Positions 23,160-34,800 of a stretch of DNA of 64,000 nucleotides are shown here, in pieces. Positions within the stretch are counted from its first letter, which is position 1. Each line of letters starts with the position of its first letter. Where the stretch lies: NCBI GenBank assembly GCA_030760725.1, contig JASWHV010000012.1:34565652-34629651 (forward strand), given 5' to 3'. The notes below the pieces were generated by a model. The model was not told the origin of the DNA. It saw only the letters and a program-made list of their open reading frames with translations, and did no database searches. The translations under genes and the position numbers were made by a program. Source of the DNA: Neostapfia colusana. Lineage: Eukaryota > Streptophyta > Magnoliopsida > Poales > Poaceae.

Positions 23160-24422
23160 TCGCTAAGGTCGAGGAGGAACCCGAAGTCCTAGACTTCGTT
23201 ACTCCGGAAGAACAGCTAGCCTACGACCAAGAGCAGCAAGGCAAGCTCCGGTTTGCATTAACCTTTTTTACAAATGTTTATTGTTTTGAGCACATTTTTG
23301 AATACTATTATTCTTTGCATTAGAGTCTTGTTTGGAAACCCAAAGGCATAGCCAAGAAAACCACGGGTTGGGTTTAGGATTGCAAACCCTGTTAGCTACT
23401 GCAATGCTAAGATAGTGTAGGATTCGGTACAAGTCGAGTAGTTGGAACTACTCGCGAGCATAGGCTAGAGGCACTCGACTCGGGTAGAGATAGCACATGA
23501 TACACATGGCAAGAAAGATGAGACCGAGCGGAGAGTAAGGGCAGCAGGACTTTGGGGCCTGTGTGCTGTAGCTCCGCTTGTGTCGATTGAGGACCGAGCC
23601 GTGTGCGGGCCTGTTGAACAAGCTAGAACAGTACCGAAGACCTACCGGCTATATGGGAACCGGGAAACTGATGTAACTCGGGTAGCTAGGTATTGAGGCA
23701 TTGCCCGTCGTTCATAGGGTAGGTTGAGAGCGTGAGGTGTAAATCGGTTGGCGGCACGGAGATGCGCGTGCAGAGACCTCTTGCTCGGGACGATGGGACC
23801 GGTTCAATATTTGGCTGACGGGCGAAAGGTAGTTGCGTACGGCGTCCGTGATGGTTGTTGTAGGCAACATCGAGTACGGGCGTACGTGACGGGTTGTTCG
23901 GGTAACCCTGCAGATGTAAATCGATTATAATCGCCATCCCTCGCGGTCAGTGAGTACCACTTGTTCACTGTACCGTGACGTAGAAAGAACAGGCTAGTTA
24001 CATGTTAAAATGTTGCTGATTGAAAGATGGACTCTGATTGTTAATGATATGCTGTAGTTTAGAGCTAACTAAAGTTCATTTCAACTTTGGGCAAAGTACA
24101 TGAGAGAAATGTGTTTCTTGTTTGATTGCGGCTCTCTCATGTACCTTAGCGTAAGGTTCTCCACAACCTGTTGCTAAAACTTGAAAGTAATGTTCCACTA
24201 ATTAGGCGGGTCCTTTGCAAATGATTTTATCTCATGTACCCATCACCCCTCATGTAGAAGTTCCATGTTTAGGTGAGACGGGTCAGACTTGCTGAGCCTT
24301 CGTGCTCACTGCTTGTGTTTGAAGCTTTTGCAGGGTTCTATGAGGAAGGGACTCCCGAAGAGGAGACGGAACCCCAGGAGGGGAACCCCGTCGAGTGGGA
24401 GTCGTGCACGCCGCAGAGTTAG
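23160..24422 (+). other. LTR-embedded split acidic ORF, E2 3' LTR copy
   Basis: Copy of the exon pair: exon A 23160-23240, exon B 24334-24422. Splice sites (CTGTAG|, CAAG|GCAAGC, TTTGCAG|), phases and stop codon are kept; the only coding differences I see are CTG to CCG in exon A and GTG to GGG in exon B. A poly(A) signal at 24544-24549 follows, so this copy could be transcribed independently of the rest of the element. Confidence 0.5.
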
Positions 24423-24543
24423 TGTGCGTGTGTGCTAGCAAGGACACGCTCAAGGGCTGAACGTGGACTTGATGCGTAGTCTACGCCCGCGAGTGTAGAC
24501 TGAACTTATTTTGATGTAAACATGTTTATAAACCTGTTTATGT

Positions 24544-24549
24544 AATAAA
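24544..24549 (+). terminator. Poly(A) signal in E2 3' LTR
   Basis: AATAAA in TGTAATAAAATTCC; it would define the 3' end of the genomic transcript. Confidence 0.6.
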
Positions 24550-24651
24550 ATTCCGCTTCCGCTCTGTACCTTTGATGTGTGTTATACGGTGCTGTGCAAC
24601 GCAGCACCCCTCAGCATGATCCTGGCTCGACAAGACCGTGGGGTCGTGTCA

Positions 24652-24656
24652 ATACC
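24652..24656. repeat. Target-site duplication of E2, right
   Basis: ATACC directly after the LTR end GTCGTGTCA, matching 9755-9759. Confidence 0.95.
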
Positions 24657-26424
24657 CCTTCTCCGTCAGTTCCCTTATATGCTCCTTGATCTCTTCCAGC
24701 TGTTTGGAGTCCATCCGATAAGGTCTCTTGTATATCGGGGCTGTTCCAGGCACTAGCTCAATCGCGAATTCCACTTCACGATCAGGGGGCATACCTGGCA
24801 ACTCCTCTGGAAAAATATCTGGATATTCTCTGATGATCCTTATCTCTCCCACTTCCACCTCGACGTGATTGAGTTTAAGGTCCCTCCTAGGTTCTTGTAC
24901 AGTTATGAACTTCACTCTTGTGCCACTAGGGTGAGTTAGTTCCACAGTTATTGTCAAACAATGGATGATTCCCTTATGTTTGGTCAACCAATCCATACCC
25001 AAAATAATATCTATCCCTTGTGAGTCTATCACTATGAGGTTTGCAGTAAATACTACCCCATTAATGTCTAGATTCACCTTGGGACACACTTGTCTTGTCC
25101 TTATCTCTCCCCCTGGAGAGTTTATTGCTAGCATATGGTTCATTTGTGTTGTTGCTAGATCATGCTTCTTAACAAACCCTTGAGCAATGAACGAGTGGGT
25201 AGCACCAGAATCGAATAACAGGGTTGCAATGTGTAAATTGGCAGGAAACTTACCAATTGCCATGTCAGGTGCCTCTTGCGCCTCCTCCATGGTCACGTGG
25301 TTCACCCGTCCTCGCATCACATTCTGCGGTTGTGGCTGCATGGGCTTCTTCTTTGGGCACTTATGGGCGTAGTGCCCCACTTCGCCATAGTTGAAGCATT
25401 GCACCCCAACATTAGGTGCCTGGCCTTTGTTGTCTTGGGGTTGGTTCGGTGGTCCTTGTACTGCTGGTCGAGGTTGGTATGTGGGGCGAGGCTGCTGTAC
25501 AAACTGACTCTGCGGCTGTGCTGGTGCTGACGGAGGCCTGAAATTCGGGTTGTACCCTCTGGGTGCTGAGTAGGGTACCACAGCACGGCTCGTCTGCCCT
25601 GCGGGTTGCTGCATCAGACGTGGGCGTGTGTTGCTACCTGAGGCTTGGTGTGACCATCCCGCCTTCCTCTTGTTTTCATTCTCTAAGGCCTTCAGCTTCC
25701 TCTCCACAACAAATGCTCTGTCTACCATCTTTTGGAAGCTTTCATACTCATTGGAGGACATTGCACACTGCATTTCCGCAGTAAGTCCTTCCACAAAGCA
25801 GTCCTGTTTCTGCTCATCCGTTTCGATGTCCCGTGGTGCATAACGGGATAGTTGGGTGAACTTAGTGAGGTATTCCCTCACAGTCATGTTTCCTTGCTGC
25901 AGTCCCAAGAACTCCTTTCTCTTGTTTTTGAGTTCACCCCTTGGTATGTAATGGTTGCGAAAACTGCGCTTGAACTCTTCCCAAGTGATGTTCTCGGGGT
26001 CATGATGGGCTGCCACGTAAGCGGTCCACCAATCAGCAGCAGGTCCATGCAACTGGTGAGAGGCAAACAGCACCCTCTCATACACTTGACATTGTATGAT
26101 CCTCATCTTGCTCTCAATGGTCTTTAGCCAGTTCATCTGCCTCCAGAGGTTCAGCAGCACTTGCAAACTTTGGAGGTTGAGTCCCCAGAAACTCACTCAA
26201 CCTTGGTTGGCGTGGTGCAGCTTGTGGGGGTGGAGCTTGGTGCAAGTTGGCCAACACTTGAGTTAGACTCTGGATGAGCTGATTCTGATTTTCAAGCATT
26301 TGTTGGATAGGATCAGCTCCTTCACAGCGACCACCCCTGTCTTGTCCTCTAGAAAATGATGGTTGCCGGCCTCATCGTTGTTGTTGGCGGGGTTGGCACC
26401 ATGACCCTTTCCTCTACCGACCAT
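24657..26424 (-). pseudogene. gag: E1 gag, protease and start of RT
   Basis: Likely start ATG at 26424 (MVGRGKGHGAN), directly after GATAG. The frame shifts near 26300-26330 into the gag core (MLENQNQLIQSLTQVL; LSEFLGTQPPKFASA), and again near 26120 before WLKTIESKMRIIQC. The rest of gag is open: WWTAYVAAHHDPENITWEEF, a Pro/Gln-rich linker, and a zinc knuckle whose second Cys has become Tyr (CFNYGEVGHYAHKC, changed codon 25387-25389). The protease has LLFDSGATHSF near 25220 and ILGMDWLTKH near 24990. The RT entry region (EYPDIFPEELPGMPPDREVE) runs to EKGY at the insertion point of E2, and pol resumes at 9754. Confidence 0.93.
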
Positions 26425-26761
26425 CTATCATGTTCAACCAAGTGTTAACTTAAAGCATTACATATTAACTTCCCAAATTGCTTGTTAAACTTAAACTTTT
26501 GAGGCCTTAATATATTAAACATTTGCTGAGGGTTTCACGTAGACTTTTGGGGAGTCACGTCTCATGCGAAAATCAATGCACTCTTAATTCATTGGGGTTC
26601 ACACATCAAAGCAAAACAACCTAAGGACGAGGTTGTGGACAATTGCCCATAGCTTCCACAACTCACATCGCACACCAGCATTAACACAGAAATAACTAAG
26701 GTATTGACTCAACTACTCGATAACCTGCTGAACTAAGGGAAAAAACTCTAAACGACTCGTA

Positions 26762-27445
26762 TCACTGAGCTGGCTCTTCGGGGTCTTCCTCATTATTGCG
26801 GCTGCCCTCTGATTCCGCTTTGGGTGGGGAAGCTGCTGGTGGAGAAGTGCGGCGACACCTGCTCGCCCGGCGGTCTGGGGAGTCAGGAGTCCATGTGTCA
26901 TTTACGGTGACACACAGTCCATTCCCATCTCCTATTTCTCTCGCCCTCAAGCTGGCTCGAAGCAACGCCTCAGTCTCCTTCAGGGTGTCACGAACATCCT
27001 GAAGCTCCTGCTGGCACTCCTGCAGTCGAGTGCTGAGCATAGCAGCATCCTCCAAGCACAGGTCCATGTGCTCATGGGAAGTCCGCTGCTGCACTGGCGG
27101 GTACTTGTACTCCGCTGTACCACTCTTACGCTGGAGGACATACATGTACTCAGTCCTGTCCAGGTGGCGACGGTTGATGTGACTCTGGCAGGTGATGGCC
27201 TCCCAGGTGACATCCTTCTCAGCATCGACCTGTGTCACCCGACAAGCTGGAGAGCAGTGGATCTTGAGCAGCTGGTTTTCATGGATAATCCTCATTTCTG
27301 AACTCCATTCTTCCCGCTTCTCACGGATGGTCCGGGTGGAGCTGTAGTGTATGATTAGCTTGCCTGTATTGCCGGCAGCGTGGAGCATACGCCGAAGACG
27401 GCGCAAAAAGCCTCCTACTGCCAATCCGTAGGAGTGGTACATCAC
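26762..27445 (-). pseudogene. orf0: E1 orf0-like ORF, N-terminally truncated
   Basis: A 227-codon open frame in the slot between 5' LTR and gag, where E2 and E3 carry orf0. Its 5' end runs straight into the truncated LTR, so the true start is deleted. Contents: a basic segment (GGFLRRLRRMLHAAGN), a coiled coil (LSTRLQECQQELQDVRDTLK near residues 136-160) and an acidic C terminus (RNNEEDPEEPAQ). Sequence resemblance to the E2 and E3 frames is weak; position, coiled coil and acidic tail are the shared traits. No function can be assigned. Confidence 0.6.
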
Positions 27446-27519
27446 CGGATGGTAAATCAGCAGCGGAATATAAATATTGTGGGCTCCGTCATAGGCGTTG
27501 CCCGAGGGACTCCATGAAC

Positions 27520-28742
27520 CTAGAATCCTTCCTCGGGACCAAAGTCTTGGTCATTAAACACCACATCATTCTCTTGACCTGAGCAGCAATATAAACCAAC
27601 AGAAAAGCAAGTTTGAGTACCGTGGGTACTCAGCAAGTGTGGGAAAGTTATGTCATGCATGGCTAGAGCAAGGAGAGGTTGTACTCATGGTTAAAGCACT
27701 ACGCAATTATTACCTATCACCTTAGCTTATTAAGCACCTACATTACTACACAGGTAAAATGGATCCCAATCCCTCAACCCATCATCATTATCAAGTAAAC
27801 ATAGTCTCATCTCCAATGTTAAGCTTCTCGCTTAACATCCACAACTTCCCAATTCATCATCCTCTAATCATGAATAAGTCCAAGCCGCTCTTGACCGTGA
27901 GCACAACTGTCATGACAGTTTTGACTATGCAGAGTTTGCACCATTGTACCCACATGTAGTGATTTCATCCCCCGTTGCCGGGTGGACTAAAAGAACCTCC
28001 ATTATGCCAGTGGCCGCGAACCACGTTCACACTTCCCAGGTGTGTAGCTAGGAGATCACTACGAAGCCTTTACAAAGGGATTCCCGACGAGCGTGGGCCC
28101 ACTGAGGTTTCACCCCTAACAGCATACAAGAGGCTCCAACCCCACTGCAGTGGCCCCCTCTTGAGCCTTGCGGTTCATATGGTAGTCCAGCTGACACCTA
28201 TTCCCCGCACCATCCAACACACCCATACTACGCCGGGGATACACCTAATTAATTGGCCAAGCTGCCCCATCTCAGCATGTGGTTGGCACGGTAAACCCAG
28301 GTTACATGCTCCATGAACCGGTCCTTAGGATCCAGGCAAGTACTAAACACAAACCCAAGTCTCGTGCACCCAGCACCAACCAAATCATCCAACTTGCCTC
28401 GATCCCTATTTCTACATAACTCATAATATCTCATTCAAGAGTAAGGTAACTAAATTGATGATCTCATGTCCCAATTGTCCCATTCTAAGCATGGCTAAGC
28501 ATAAGCATATAAATAAATGACATGATAAAATAAATCCCAACCCAAGCTACAAGGAAACAAGGTAATGCAACTCTAGGGAAACTTCCTAGCATGGGTTTCA
28601 GAATTCAATTGACAATGCAAATAATTCTACCTACACATCCTAGTATAGGATCAAAGTGGTCAAGGACACTTGCCTTCTTCTTGCTGCTCTGGGAATAGAA
28701 AGTCTTGGTCTTGGAAAGGGAGAACTTGCTCTGGGGCAGGTT
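27520..28742 (-). other. LTR-embedded split acidic ORF, E1 5' LTR copy
   Basis: Exon A 28742-28674 and exon B 27578-27520, with the same splice signals (GAGTAG|, GAAG|GCAAGT, CTGCTCAG|), phases and stop as the copy at 3859-5081. It lies wholly within the surviving part of this LTR. Confidence 0.5.
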
Positions 28743-30291
28743 CTACTCATGCCAATACACATAGCAAAAGAAAACAACAATCCATAAGACATAGTTCACA
28801 CTTTCACTCCATACAAACCACACACACATACCTATGAAAGTCATTCACATTTCTAAGTGTTGTGATTACTCTGCATGTGTTGATTTTTGACCTACATGCA
28901 CTTTTAACATATGTGTATGATTTCTAACTTTTGTATTCAGATTTCTGTTTGCACACTATATATGAATTTCAAATTTGAACAAATTCTTTATATTTAATTA
29001 ATACACTTCTTAGCTACCAAGTTTGCATGAAAGGTAATTCCCTACTCCAAATAGGTTTTCAGATCTTCTACCAAATCCTAAACTGAAGTTTTTGGATTTG
29101 GAGACTTCATTTATCATTTTCTAATTATGCATACCTATTTTCCTATATTTTCAGATTTATTTTCTATGCCTAAAAGTGAGTTTTAATATTAAATAGTAGA
29201 ACAAATCATCTAAACGGAATAGGTTCTGATCTAAAATATTAAATAATATATTTTTGAACTTCTCCTTTGATGTGAACTAAATTAAATTTATTTTATCAGT
29301 TTTCAGAATTATTTCCTAGCCTAAAAATGTGTTTCTAGAACTAATAAATATGAACAACACTTAGGTAGATTTCATTTCAGCCTAAAATCTATTTTTGACT
29401 CATTCTAAAGTTTTCCAAGTGCTAGGAGAGTTTAAATTTGAATTTGCACATGTGTTTGCCTTACCTTTTAAATTTAAATCCTAGTCACATATTCAAATTT
29501 CTAAATTTAATATCATATATGGTCAAAAAGGTAAATCCACCCTACTGCAGGGTCTAATATACTATTTCATAAATTTCCAGGGGTCTAACTACACATAACA
29601 GAGGGGTTTTCCTAATTTTTATTAAGTTCAGGGGTTTAAACTGATTTTTAAATGAATTTACACGAACTTCTGAAGTTCTAGGGGCTAGATCAGAAGTTTC
29701 CGGGGCTAGCTCGTGTTTTCCGAGATCCCCAGGGGGTAGCGCGTAAGAATCCCGGCCTTTATAACGCGGGGCTAATGTGGACCGTCCGATTTAAAATAGA
29801 TGGCTCAGATTAGATCGCCGAACCGGTACGCGCAGGTTTTATTTCTACCGTGCGATTTAAAATAGACGGCCCTCAAGGGGCCACGTCGCCCTGGCCGGAG
29901 CCAGCCCGCGCGCGCGGCGGCGGGGGGGGTGGCGATCTCACCGGCGCAGCCTCGGCTTTTTCCGCTACACGTTAGAACTCGCATCATTTTGCATGGATCA
30001 GCTGCGGAGGGGTAGGGGATGCTCACCGAGGGGTTTTCCAGCACTCAGAGGCCCTGGAAGTCGGTCGGCGGCGATCTTCGGTGCACGTCGGGGGGGGGGG
30101 GGGTGGGGCGTTGGGGCGCAAGACACGTCGTTTCCTTCACCTGCAGGGCTCCCCGGCGGCGGTGGAACGTGATCAGCACGTTAGATCAGGGAATTTGAGC
30201 AAGGATCGAAAGATATCGGCTGTAAAAACTTCGGTTCTCACCGGAGAGAAGAACAGACGATCGGAGTGGAAAAACAGGGCGATTGTCGGCG

Positions 30292-30299
30292 TTTATATA
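30292..30299 (-). promoter_or_regulatory. TATA box of E1 5' LTR
   Basis: TATATAAA on the - strand, about 390 bases from the LTR start; followed by a CT-rich leader with a possible splice donor (CTCCG|GTGAGAACC). Confidence 0.7.
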
Positions 30300-30688
30300 G
30301 GTGAGGGAGGCCGGCGGTCTGTTGGGATTGAGTTGGAGACGTCCGGGACCGGAAATCGGGCTGGGGGCGCGGGTTTCTGGAGTTTGTTGCGATCGGGCGC
30401 GAGGGGGAAGTGTCGGGGTCGGTTGGCGCGCGGGAGGTAGGAGATGACACGCGGGCCCCGCGTGTCAGTGAGAGGAAGAGAGGGGGCGCGCGGTCTCGGG
30501 CTGGCGCGGGGGATTGGGCCGGCTGGTGGGTTTTGGCCCACTGGCTGGTTAGGGTTTTTTTTCTTTTTCTTTTTCCTTTTCTTTTCTGTTCTGATTTGAA
30601 TTCCAATTTGAATTTAAATTTCTGCACCACATGCAATACGTCCAAAAATTTTTAAATTCCCCTCTTTAACAAGTTTTGGGGTGTTACA

Positions 30689-30693
30689 GATAT
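30689..30693. repeat. Target-site duplication of E1, right
   Basis: GATAT directly after GGGTGTTACA, matching 3608-3612. Confidence 0.9.
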
Positions 30694-30976
30694 CAAGCAG
30701 GAACTCCAGGACAATAGCTATACATCATGACTTAGGCTACTCTTGATGGCAGTTTCATTTTCATTAAATGATGTGCCATATAGGTATTTTTATGATATGA
30801 CAATGAAAGTATGAAGAGAAAAGGGAGAGGGATTTTATTTAGACAAAATTGGATATACACAGTTAGACAGATATAAAACTTTATAAAACTGGCATTTAGA
30901 GAATAGAAGTTAAATGCTAACCAATGAAACAAAATGAAATTAAATGCTATAAGACCAAAATGGAATTATGCATTGG

Positions 30977-31461
30977 AGGGGGTTTTATTGGGTTTATTGT
31001 GTTTATACCCTTGGTTGCAAGACTAATTGTGATTTTACCCTCCAAAATTAAGCTTTGTGATTTTATCCTTGCCTTTTTGAAAAAGCAAAACTATACCCCT
31101 ACTCTGGTATGGGCTGTTAACGGTGTTAAATATGATGAAAAAAGACAAAAATACCCTTATGATTTTACCCTTGTTTATCCGTGTTTGTAATTCTACCACT
31201 ATTTTGCATTAACAATGATTAATCTATGAATATATTAAAATGGGGTAAAATTATATACACATATTAAAAGTATGGTTAAAACTATACGAGCATTTTTATC
31301 CTTTTTATCATAATTTAACACCGTTAACAACCTATAACGAAGTAGGGGTACCTTTTGGCTTCGTTTCAAAAAAATAGGGGTAAAATCACAAACCCTAATT
31401 TTGAAGGGTAAAATCACCATTGCACTTTCACCAATAGTGTAAACACAATAGCCCCTTTTTT
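30977..31461. mobile_element. Long inverted repeat (fold-back, MITE-like)
   Basis: Two arms of about 220 bases, left about 30977-31198 and right about 31240-31461, are reverse complements with perhaps 20% mismatch. Shared landmarks are TTGTGTTTAYA, GATTTTACCCT, AAAATTA, CCCCTACT and GGTTGTTAACGGTGTTAAAT. A short AT-rich spacer separates them. No coding capacity. Long terminal inverted repeats suggest a fold-back or Mutator-like non-autonomous element, but no convincing target duplication is visible. Confidence 0.7.
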
Positions 31462-31830
31462 ATTTATGGTTTTAAAATACTACTTAGATAACATGACACT
31501 TTGGAAATAACAAAATGAAACCACCCATTAGGACTAGCCTTTAATTGATTGGCAACTTTGACATCAACATGAAACCATGACCCTAATGGCAAAATGAAAT
31601 GTGATGGTTTGAGCTCAATGTCTTCAAATGATTTATTAATTGGAGCCATAGCTTGAGCAATGCGTTGACCCTTTCATCGCCTAGCCAGAAATAGATTGTG
31701 ACCTTCCCAAGGTGATCAGCTGTAAACGCTCTAGGTCTTGGGAATGCTATTCGCTCCTCTTCACAGTGGACACGACAAACCTCCTGATGTCTTCGTGTCA
31801 GGATGTTTAACCATGCACTAAAACAACTAA

Positions 31831-31835
31831 TAGAT
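31831..31835. repeat. Target-site duplication of E3, left
   Basis: TAGAT before TGTGAGGACTCACC; repeated at 45536-45540. Confidence 0.9.
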
Positions 31836-34800
31836 TGTGAGGACTCACCTTCCCTGGAGCTCACTTATGCTTCCCGTACCAATCCCTGGATCAGTAGTTG
31901 GTATGCACAACAGAATATTTCGAGTTCCATACATTAAATTATTCTCAATAGGACCATTATGGTCTTACAAGAAAGTCTTAGATTACATACCGTGGGCCTC
32001 GCAGGGCCACTAAAAATAAAAAGACAAAGTCAAACAACAGAGGAATGAGCGACACCCAGCCCCTCAGGCAGCCTTGGGCGCAGGACTAGACCTACTCATC
32101 ACCGGTTCGCGCTTCACCTTCTTTGTCCCTTGCTTCTTCAGCCTCTGAGGGTCGTGAAGTAAGAAAGAGTGAGTACGAAAGGTACTCAGCAAGCCCTAAC
32201 ACTACTCAAGGGGAAGTTTTTCATACAAGGGGATGTATCAAGGCATGGTCATACGGCTTAGAGTTGCCAAAAAGCATTCATGCAGGGTCTCTTTTGAAAG
32301 AGGTTTGCAAAGCAAAACAGAGTCATGGTTTTAGTTGGTGGGACCTGGGGGAGTTGAACTCCATCCCGCCAGCTCTCTAAGCTTTATTCGAACGTTCAAA
32401 CCCCGTGGCTCTACTAGCTCTAGCACACAGCCATAATATCTAAAACACGACATCTATTGCCACACAATCCAATTCAAGGGAACGGTTATTCGGATGTTAA
32501 CACTCTGCAGAGGTTGTACACTTTACCCACAGGTCATGCACTCCTAGCAAGGGAGTAGCGTAACGTTCGCCTCATCTTCCCCGAGCAACCCCACAATCAC
32601 ACCTCGGGACGCACCCAGGGGCTATTTGGGAAATTACTCTCCCAGACAGATCACGGGTAATGACTCTCCCGTGTCTTTTTCTGGTCTCCCGTACCCTACT
32701 GGTCGCCAAGTAGCTCATGCAGAAGTCAACGAGAAGGTAGAGGGAGTCCTGCCCATACAGATTTTGTGGTTGTACGAAATCACTATGATGAGGTCATATG
32801 AACCAGTCCTTAAGTTGGTGAGGCGGCTCCATCAAGTCCACGGCAGGCGGACTACACCGAAGCACACGACTACTCAATCACCATATCCCGCCTCAACCAT
32901 TCCTTTCCCACTTCACCTAACACCAGATGTTGGCATAATTCCCCCATCCCACTTTCTAACTCACACCACCAAGACACCTTTTAACACTTTTCGCAATTCC
33001 GATGGATAGTTGTAGTAAGTTGCGATGCGAACATCGCATGGGTCACTAAGCATTCTACTTTCAAGGGAGTATGTGCATCATCACATTATAGTGTGATGAT
33101 GGGACCTTAAGGTATCAAGGAGGTAAGTTTTCAAAGTCAAGGAGGGTCTGTGGTACTTCACATGTCATTCATGTGAATGTCACCATGCAAATATTATACC
33201 CTTGATTGACAAGAGATGCCATGCTACTTACTAGTGTCACGGCTAGCTGATGACATCTTGCTACGTCATTTGAAGAGCAAGTAACCACCATCAATATCAA
33301 GTCATCATCATGAAGTTATAAAACTATCGCGTCGGTTAGATCACTTACATAGTGACACTACCACTAATCAAGTGGGTCTTAGCTACAACAATATTTAAAA
33401 ATAGCCACGGAAAACATGCATGGTAAAAACAGTCTATTAGGACTATTTTGCAAAATCATAGGAGCAATCATAATTAAGGGGTTATAGCTTGCCTTCAAAG
33501 GCTTCTAGAAATTCCTTGTAGTCCGGGTCTTCAAGTTCCTCATCAGCTTCCTCGTTTGCTATAGTACGTAATTCGCACGAATCAGTGTTAATCTAAAAGA
33601 ACTCCAAGAAATCCAAATAAAGCCTTAGCAGTGTGGTGATATGAAGTCTTTAGAAGTTTTAGTATAAGATATATTTTATTTGCGGCTTGAGTGGGGGATT
33701 TCGTCGCTTGGGTAGTTAAACATAAGTTTACCCTAGATCCCCCTTAGTTAACCTAATGGGTTAACACCTTTATTAAAATTAAATTTCTTAAGTTCATTTG
33801 GGTCACTTTTGCTTGCTACTATACTTCAATAGTTGATTCCTATTTTTAGGTAATTTTCTGAAATTTTCTGAACTCGGAAGTATATCTTGTCTGCGCTAGA
33901 GTGTGACTTTAGCAATTTTCGCCGGATACAGAGGCTGACAAGTGGGCCCAAGGTGGCAGGGTGTCCTCCGGTCACTGTTTCGTGGACCCGGACCTAGACT
34001 ACAGCAGATGGGTATGTGGTCCATAGGGACCGAGCCCACGGCGGCCCAGGCGGGGTGTGTGGGCTGGCTGGCGCCCAGGTGGTGCTGACTCGGCCGCCAC
34101 GCCCGCACGCCTGCCTGCGTGGTCTGCCACGTGAGCGGGCGGCCGGAGCGGCTTCCGGCACGACGGGGGCGGCCGGCGGCCAGCCGGAACCATGTCGCCC
34201 TACCTATAGGGTCGGTTCTGAGGTCGTGCTGGGGTTCCCCTCGTCGCAGGGATCTCCATGGGAGTGACCTTAGGCCGAGGTGGCCACCGGAACGGCGGCT
34301 AGGGCTCGCCGGAGATGGCGATGGCCGCGGTGCTCAGCGCGATGGAGCATGCTCGCAATCTAAAGCAAATTTGCTGCTCCTACACATGCATTGGGGTGTC
34401 CTGAAGGTCTTGTGATGCTCGGCCGGACCGGGGAAGACTCCATGGTGGCTGGCGGCATGCCATGGCGGTGTTGTGCAGTGGCACTTAGTGTGCGCATGCC
34501 AAGGGGCCCTAATCTCGAATGCTTGCATGGGGAAAATGTTGTGCGTGATCTAGAGGAGCTGTGGGAGAGAGTAATCGGGGAAGGGTGCGGAGGCTCACCG
34601 GCGCAATCCGACGATGGCGGCAGAACTCGAGGGAAGGGCGCCGATTTGTGAAATTAGGGACCGGGCGGGCCCTCTTCTTGCTCAAACAGATGTTGTGGTG
34701 CTCGGTGGTGATGGTGTGAGGGAGAATTGGGGGGGGGGGGGGAAGAAGGCGCATTTTTTAGGCGGGGAGAGGCGGTTCGACAGCGAGGCGGTGCGGCGGC

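Larger units (their letters stand above)
9760..24651 (+). mobile_element. E2: inner chromovirus (Ty3/gypsy, Tekay-like), full length
   Basis: Complete 14.9-kb element on the + strand, inserted in the RT region of E1. It has two LTRs (9760-13530 and 20873-24651), an initiator-Met tRNA primer site, a 1.5-kb leader, an orf0-like ORF, gag-pro-pol with chromodomain, a polypurine tract, and 5-bp target duplications. The LTRs differ at about 4 of the first 210 positions, so it is the youngest element here. Still it cannot be autonomous: two frameshifts, two internal stops and a Glu-free or Asp-free catalytic change in integrase (Asp to Asn at 19754-19756) are present. Confidence 0.95.
20873..24651 (+). 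repeat. 3' LTR of E2
   Basis: 3779 bp, near-identical to 9760-13530, with small differences and indels. Ends GTGTCA and is followed by ATACC. Confidence 0.95.
3613..30688 (-). mobile_element. E1: outer chromovirus (Ty3/gypsy, Tekay-like), interrupted
   Basis: Complete insertion on the - strand delimited by 5-bp duplications GATAT (3608-3612 and 30689-30693). Order in element orientation: truncated 5' LTR (30688-27453), orf0-like ORF (27445-26762), gag-protease-RT start (26424-24657), the nested element E2 with its duplication, rest of RT, RNase H, integrase and chromodomain (9754-7081), polypurine tract, 3' LTR (7034-3613). Without E2 it is about 12.2 kb. The chromodomain-bearing integrase end, long LTRs and orf0 place it among Tekay/Del-type chromoviruses (family knowledge). 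LTRs differ by about 7 positions in the 255 bases I compared, so it is moderately young but inactive. Confidence 0.93.
27453..30688 (-). repeat. 5' LTR of E1, truncated at its 3' end
   Basis: Starts TGTAACACCCC (30688) and matches the 3' LTR until about 27453 (pairing with 3793). The last 180 or so bases of the LTR, the primer binding site and the leader are missing: the orf0-like frame follows at once. The run of G at 30091-30103 is longer than in the other copy. Confidence 0.92.
30694..31835. other. Spacer between E1 and E3
   Basis: Host-side DNA between two insertions. It contains the long inverted repeat at 30977-31461. On the - strand, 31864-31464 has two overlapping open frames (one contains ERIAFPRPRAFTADHLGKV, the other SHFILPLGSWFHVDVKVANQ) that may be remains of one shifted coding exon; I do not recognise them. 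This spacer was contiguous with 45541 onward before E3 inserted. Confidence 0.5.
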
